Source: Pantoea agglomerans NBRC 102470
GTDB taxonomy: Bacteria; Pseudomonadota; Gammaproteobacteria; Enterobacterales; Enterobacteriaceae
Reading direction: 5' to 3'
DNA: 64,000 bases
Assembly: GCF_001598475.1 (NCBI RefSeq)
Contig: NZ_BCZA01000010.1
Span: forward strand, 81,851-145,850
The stretch's first letter is position 1. The number at the start of each line of letters is the position of its first letter. A program made the translations under genes and the position numbers. The notes under the pieces were generated by a model. That model was not told the DNA's origin, did not search any database, and saw only the letters and a program-made list of their open reading frames with translations. Shown here piece by piece: positions 62,870-64,000 of this stretch.

Positions 62870-64000
62870 ATGTTGAAAGTGAACTTGCGTGGTGTGAAGG
62901 GTATTATCTCTTCATACACTGTTGATACAAAATCTGAAAATCCTACAACGATCAAAGTTCCGCATCAGGGTGCATTAAATATAGAACTGATCGATAGCGC
63001 TACAGGACATGCTCCGCAAATGGTTGTAACCAGGCGCGTTGGCAATAATCTGCAGCTTTTCTTTAGCCAGGATGATTCTCAGCATCCTGATATTGTGCTG
63101 GAAGATTATTATGATAATGAAAACGTTCATCTGATTGGGCTGGGCGAAAACGGTCAATTTTATGAATATGTGCCGACTTCCGGCGATGTCGCTGAATATC
63201 CGCCAGCTTTAACTGAAGGTCAGAGCGGTGAACAGGTATTAGGCGGTGAAGGATATGCCAGTGCCGATCCGCTGACTGCCAGTCACAACAATTTTGGTTG
63301 GTTGCCCTTTATGCTGCTGGGCGGCGCGGCAGGCGGCGTTGCTATTGGTGCGTCCGGGCGTGGTAGCAGTGGCCATGACTCTTCCGCTGAGAGTGTATCG
63401 GTGACACTTGATCCTGTTGCGGACAGTGATAATGATGGTCGTCCAGAGTTTTCCGGAACATCGAATAGCCCTGACTCACAGGTTGTCATTCAACTGCCTG
63501 ATGGCACCCAGATCACGACCCAGACGGACAGTGAAGGTAACTGGTATGTGGAAGCACCGACTTCACAACCAAATGGCACCGTCACTGTTACGGTAACTGA
63601 TAGTGCGGGCAATAGCGGTAGCCTGACTGAAGAGTTTACTGACACCTCTTCGCCAGAAGCGGCGGTTATAAATAGCAATGATGATGAACAAATCTCAGGT
63701 AAAGCAGAACCTGGTTCAACTGTGGTTATTTCCGATGGCAGTACCGGTGAAACCACCACGGTTGTAGTTGATGAAAATGGTGACTGGAGTATCCAGCCTA
63801 ACCCTGTCAATGAAGGGGATACCGACGTAACTATCGTGGTCGTCGATCCTGCGGGTAATGTCTCTCCGCCGTCCAACGGTTCCCGACCGGACATAACTCC
63901 TCCAGATAACATCAACTCCGGCATTGTCAGTGACTCAGTCACCCTGACGGACGACGTCGGTGCGATCACCGGCGAAATTGCCAGCGGCTCGGTCACCGAC
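62870..64000 (+). CDS. BapA-like giant surface adhesin, N-terminal part
   Basis: The first 377 codons of a gene that continues past the right edge, open throughout. The N-terminal domain (1-130) matches the prefix domain of BapA/SiiE-like adhesins. A glycine-rich hydrophobic stretch (LPFMLLGGAAGGVAIGASGR) follows, as in retained type I adhesins. Two bacterial Ig-like repeats come next (about 180-260 and 262-345), then the start of a third, different type (SDSVTLTDDVGAITGEIASG). Such proteins are secreted by type I systems and build biofilms. AAGG precedes the start. Its own exporter is probably beyond the window. Confidence 0.85.
   Translation, partial: MLKVNLRGVKGIISSYTVDTKSENPTTIKVPHQGALNIELIDSATGHAPQMVVTRRVGNNLQLFFSQDDSQHPDIVLEDYYDNENVHLIGLGENGQFYEYVPTSGDVAEYPPALTEGQSGEQVLGGEGYASADPLTASHNNFGWLPFMLLGGAAGGVAIGASGRGSSGHDSSAESVSVTLDPVADSDNDGRPEFSGTSNSPDSQVVIQLPDGTQITTQTDSEGNWYVEAPTSQPNGTVTVTVTDSAGNSGSLTEEFTDTSSPEAAVINSNDDEQISGKAEPGSTVVISDGSTGETTTVVVDENGDWSIQPNPVNEGDTDVTIVVVDPAGNVSPPSNGSRPDITPPDNINSGIVSDSVTLTDDVGAITGEIASGSVTD

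Overview
The window reads as a chromosomal segment from an enterobacterium, most likely Erwiniaceae and probably Pantoea. This placement is an inference from gene content: a budABC/budR acetoin-butanediol cluster, enterobacterial YefM-YoeB, MipA/OmpV, MarT/FidL-like and BapA-like genes, and an IS3-family element of a kind common in this group. No rRNA, tRNA or CRISPR array was seen. Coding density is high and most of the window looks like ordinary chromosomal sequence. The stretch from about 46.3 kb to 63 kb is visibly richer in A and T and looks acquired.

Layout. Positions 1-9.6 kb hold signalling genes: a Cache-type diguanylate cyclase, a GAF/EAL phosphodiesterase, a chemoreceptor, a small helix-turn-helix protein and a GAF-PAS-GGDEF-EAL protein that probably starts at a CTG codon. 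From 9.6 to 12.8 kb come an acetyltransferase, an FMN-binding split-barrel protein and a YsnF/YflT-type stress protein. A 1.22-kb IS3-family element (12958-14177) with a frameshifted orfA borders a DUF1493 gene and its overlapping partner. Next are a UvrA-like ABC ATPase, the YefM-YoeB toxin-antitoxin pair, a metallo-beta-lactamase-fold hydrolase and a CitMHS citrate transporter. A lone flagellin gene with a clear sigma-28 promoter precedes the bud cluster (23.2-27.5 kb).

From 27.8 to 34 kb a two-component system and an RND pump with its adaptor form one minus-strand run. A MipA-like outer-membrane protein, a 40-residue membrane peptide, an Rpn-type nuclease, a ROK kinase, a FabF paralogue and a TetR regulator follow. 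At 39.8-46.2 kb a sigma-54 activator faces a four-gene catabolic operon (MFS carrier, Gfo/Idh/MocA dehydrogenase, TIM-barrel isomerase, periplasmic sugar-binding protein) with a near-consensus -24/-12 promoter and palindromic upstream sites. A MarT/FidL-like membrane regulator pair comes next.

The most interesting block is 47.8-59.5 kb. Twelve consecutive minus-strand genes encode two small double-glycine-leader peptides, a complete chaperone-usher fimbria, a LuxR-type regulator, a TolC-HlyD-C39-peptidase-ABC exporter and a DUF1795 (Eag/DcrB-like) protein overlapping the ABC gene. The peptides are hydrophobic and rich in GxxxG. The proposal is a microcin-type export system in which an Eag-like chaperone shields hydrophobic precursors before C39 cleavage and export. 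To the right, on the plus strand, lie two more regulators, a periplasmic protein and the first 377 codons of a BapA-like giant adhesin that runs off the window.
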